Assembly (NCBI GenBank): GCA_025454075.1
Contig: JALOPD010000171.1
Span: 1 to 7,397 of the forward strand
Direction of reading: 5' to 3'
Length of the DNA stretch: 7,397 nucleotides
From: Desulfobacterales bacterium
Lineage (GTDB): Bacteria > Desulfobacterota > Desulfobacteria > Desulfobacterales > UBA2174_A
Of this stretch, positions 7,279 through 7,397 are shown piece by piece. Position numbers and translations under genes: made by a program. A model generated the notes under the pieces. It searched no databases. It saw only the letters and a program-made list of their open reading frames with translations, and was not told the origin of the DNA. Positions within the stretch are counted from its first letter, which is position 1. Every line of letters begins with the position of its first letter.

Positions 7279-7397
7279 ATGGATCGGAAACGCTTTGAAG
7301 ATGGTTTGCAGGTCCGCCGGGAAGTGCTCGGCGACGACTATCTCAACAAGGCCCTGGCGGCCTCCACCGAGTTCATGAAGCCCATGCAGGAGCTGGT
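7279..7397 (+). CDS. 4-carboxymuconolactone decarboxylase-like protein (N-terminus only)
   Basis: Thirty-nine residues are visible before the window ends. MDRKRFEDGLQVRREVLGDDY followed by ...STEFMKPMQEL matches the start of PcaC-like carboxymuconolactone decarboxylases (the xGxxxRxxVLGxxY pattern and the F...MQEL segment). PcaC decarboxylates 4-carboxymuconolactone in aerobic protocatechuate breakdown, but in anaerobes most relatives are AhpD-fold proteins of unknown reaction. The catalytic region lies beyond position 7397, so neither a Cys pair nor a Sec codon can be checked. AGGGGAG (7261-7267) is 11 nt upstream. It starts 35 nt after the permease stop, so it probably belongs to the same operon and is the second AhpD/CMD-fold protein in the cluster. 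Confidence 0.8.
   Translation, partial: MDRKRFEDGLQVRREVLGDDYLNKALAASTEFMKPMQEL

Overview
The window is GC-rich bacterial DNA. It most resembles an anaerobic, selenocysteine-using proteobacterium of the delta/Desulfobacterota type. That guess rests on a BcrA/BadF-type [4Fe-4S] acyl-CoA dehydratase/reductase activase at the left edge and on two genes with an in-frame UGA at a catalytic cysteine position. It is an inference from gene content, since no rRNA or other phylogenetic marker is present.

Left part, all on the minus strand. The N-terminal 236 residues of the activase (1-708) are followed by an ordinary-looking intergenic stretch (709-1165) that contains a perfect 20-bp palindrome. Next come a small lipoprotein (1166-1546) and a FrnE/DsbA-like thiol-disulfide oxidoreductase (1709-2383). 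A reader stopping at TGA would annotate the oxidoreductase as a truncated protein of about 178 aa. Read through the TGA at 2300-2302, it becomes a full-length family member with active site Sec-Pro-Trp-Cys. Its start lies 4 nt after the stop of a 430-aa AAA ATPase with a C-terminal PD-(D/E)XK nuclease-like domain (2388-3680). Two abutting dyads lie upstream of that ATPase.

Right part, all on the plus strand and with operon-like spacing. A probable promoter (3785-3813) precedes an AhpD/carboxymuconolactone-decarboxylase-like protein (3918-4316). Its CxxC motif is CxxU, with TGA at 4164-4166. It is followed by an unrecognised short ORF (to 4527), a group II PLP-dependent decarboxylase (4539-5975), a YhcH/YjgK/YiaL protein (5972-6427, ATGA overlap), a TauE/SafE-type permease (6452-7243), and the first 39 residues of a 4-carboxymuconolactone decarboxylase-like protein (from 7279).

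The main result is that the window very probably encodes two selenoproteins of thiol-redox families, on opposite strands and flanking an ATPase gene. In both, a stem-loop follows the UGA. The apical loop begins 20 nt after the UGA and has G at its second position, as expected for bacterial SECIS elements. TGA is a normal stop codon for at least four other genes here, so this is not a general codon reassignment. The plus-strand cluster combines redox (AhpD-like, CMD), amino-acid or amine (PLP decarboxylase), small-molecule (YhcH) and anion-export (TauE) functions. Its substrate cannot be named from the sequence.
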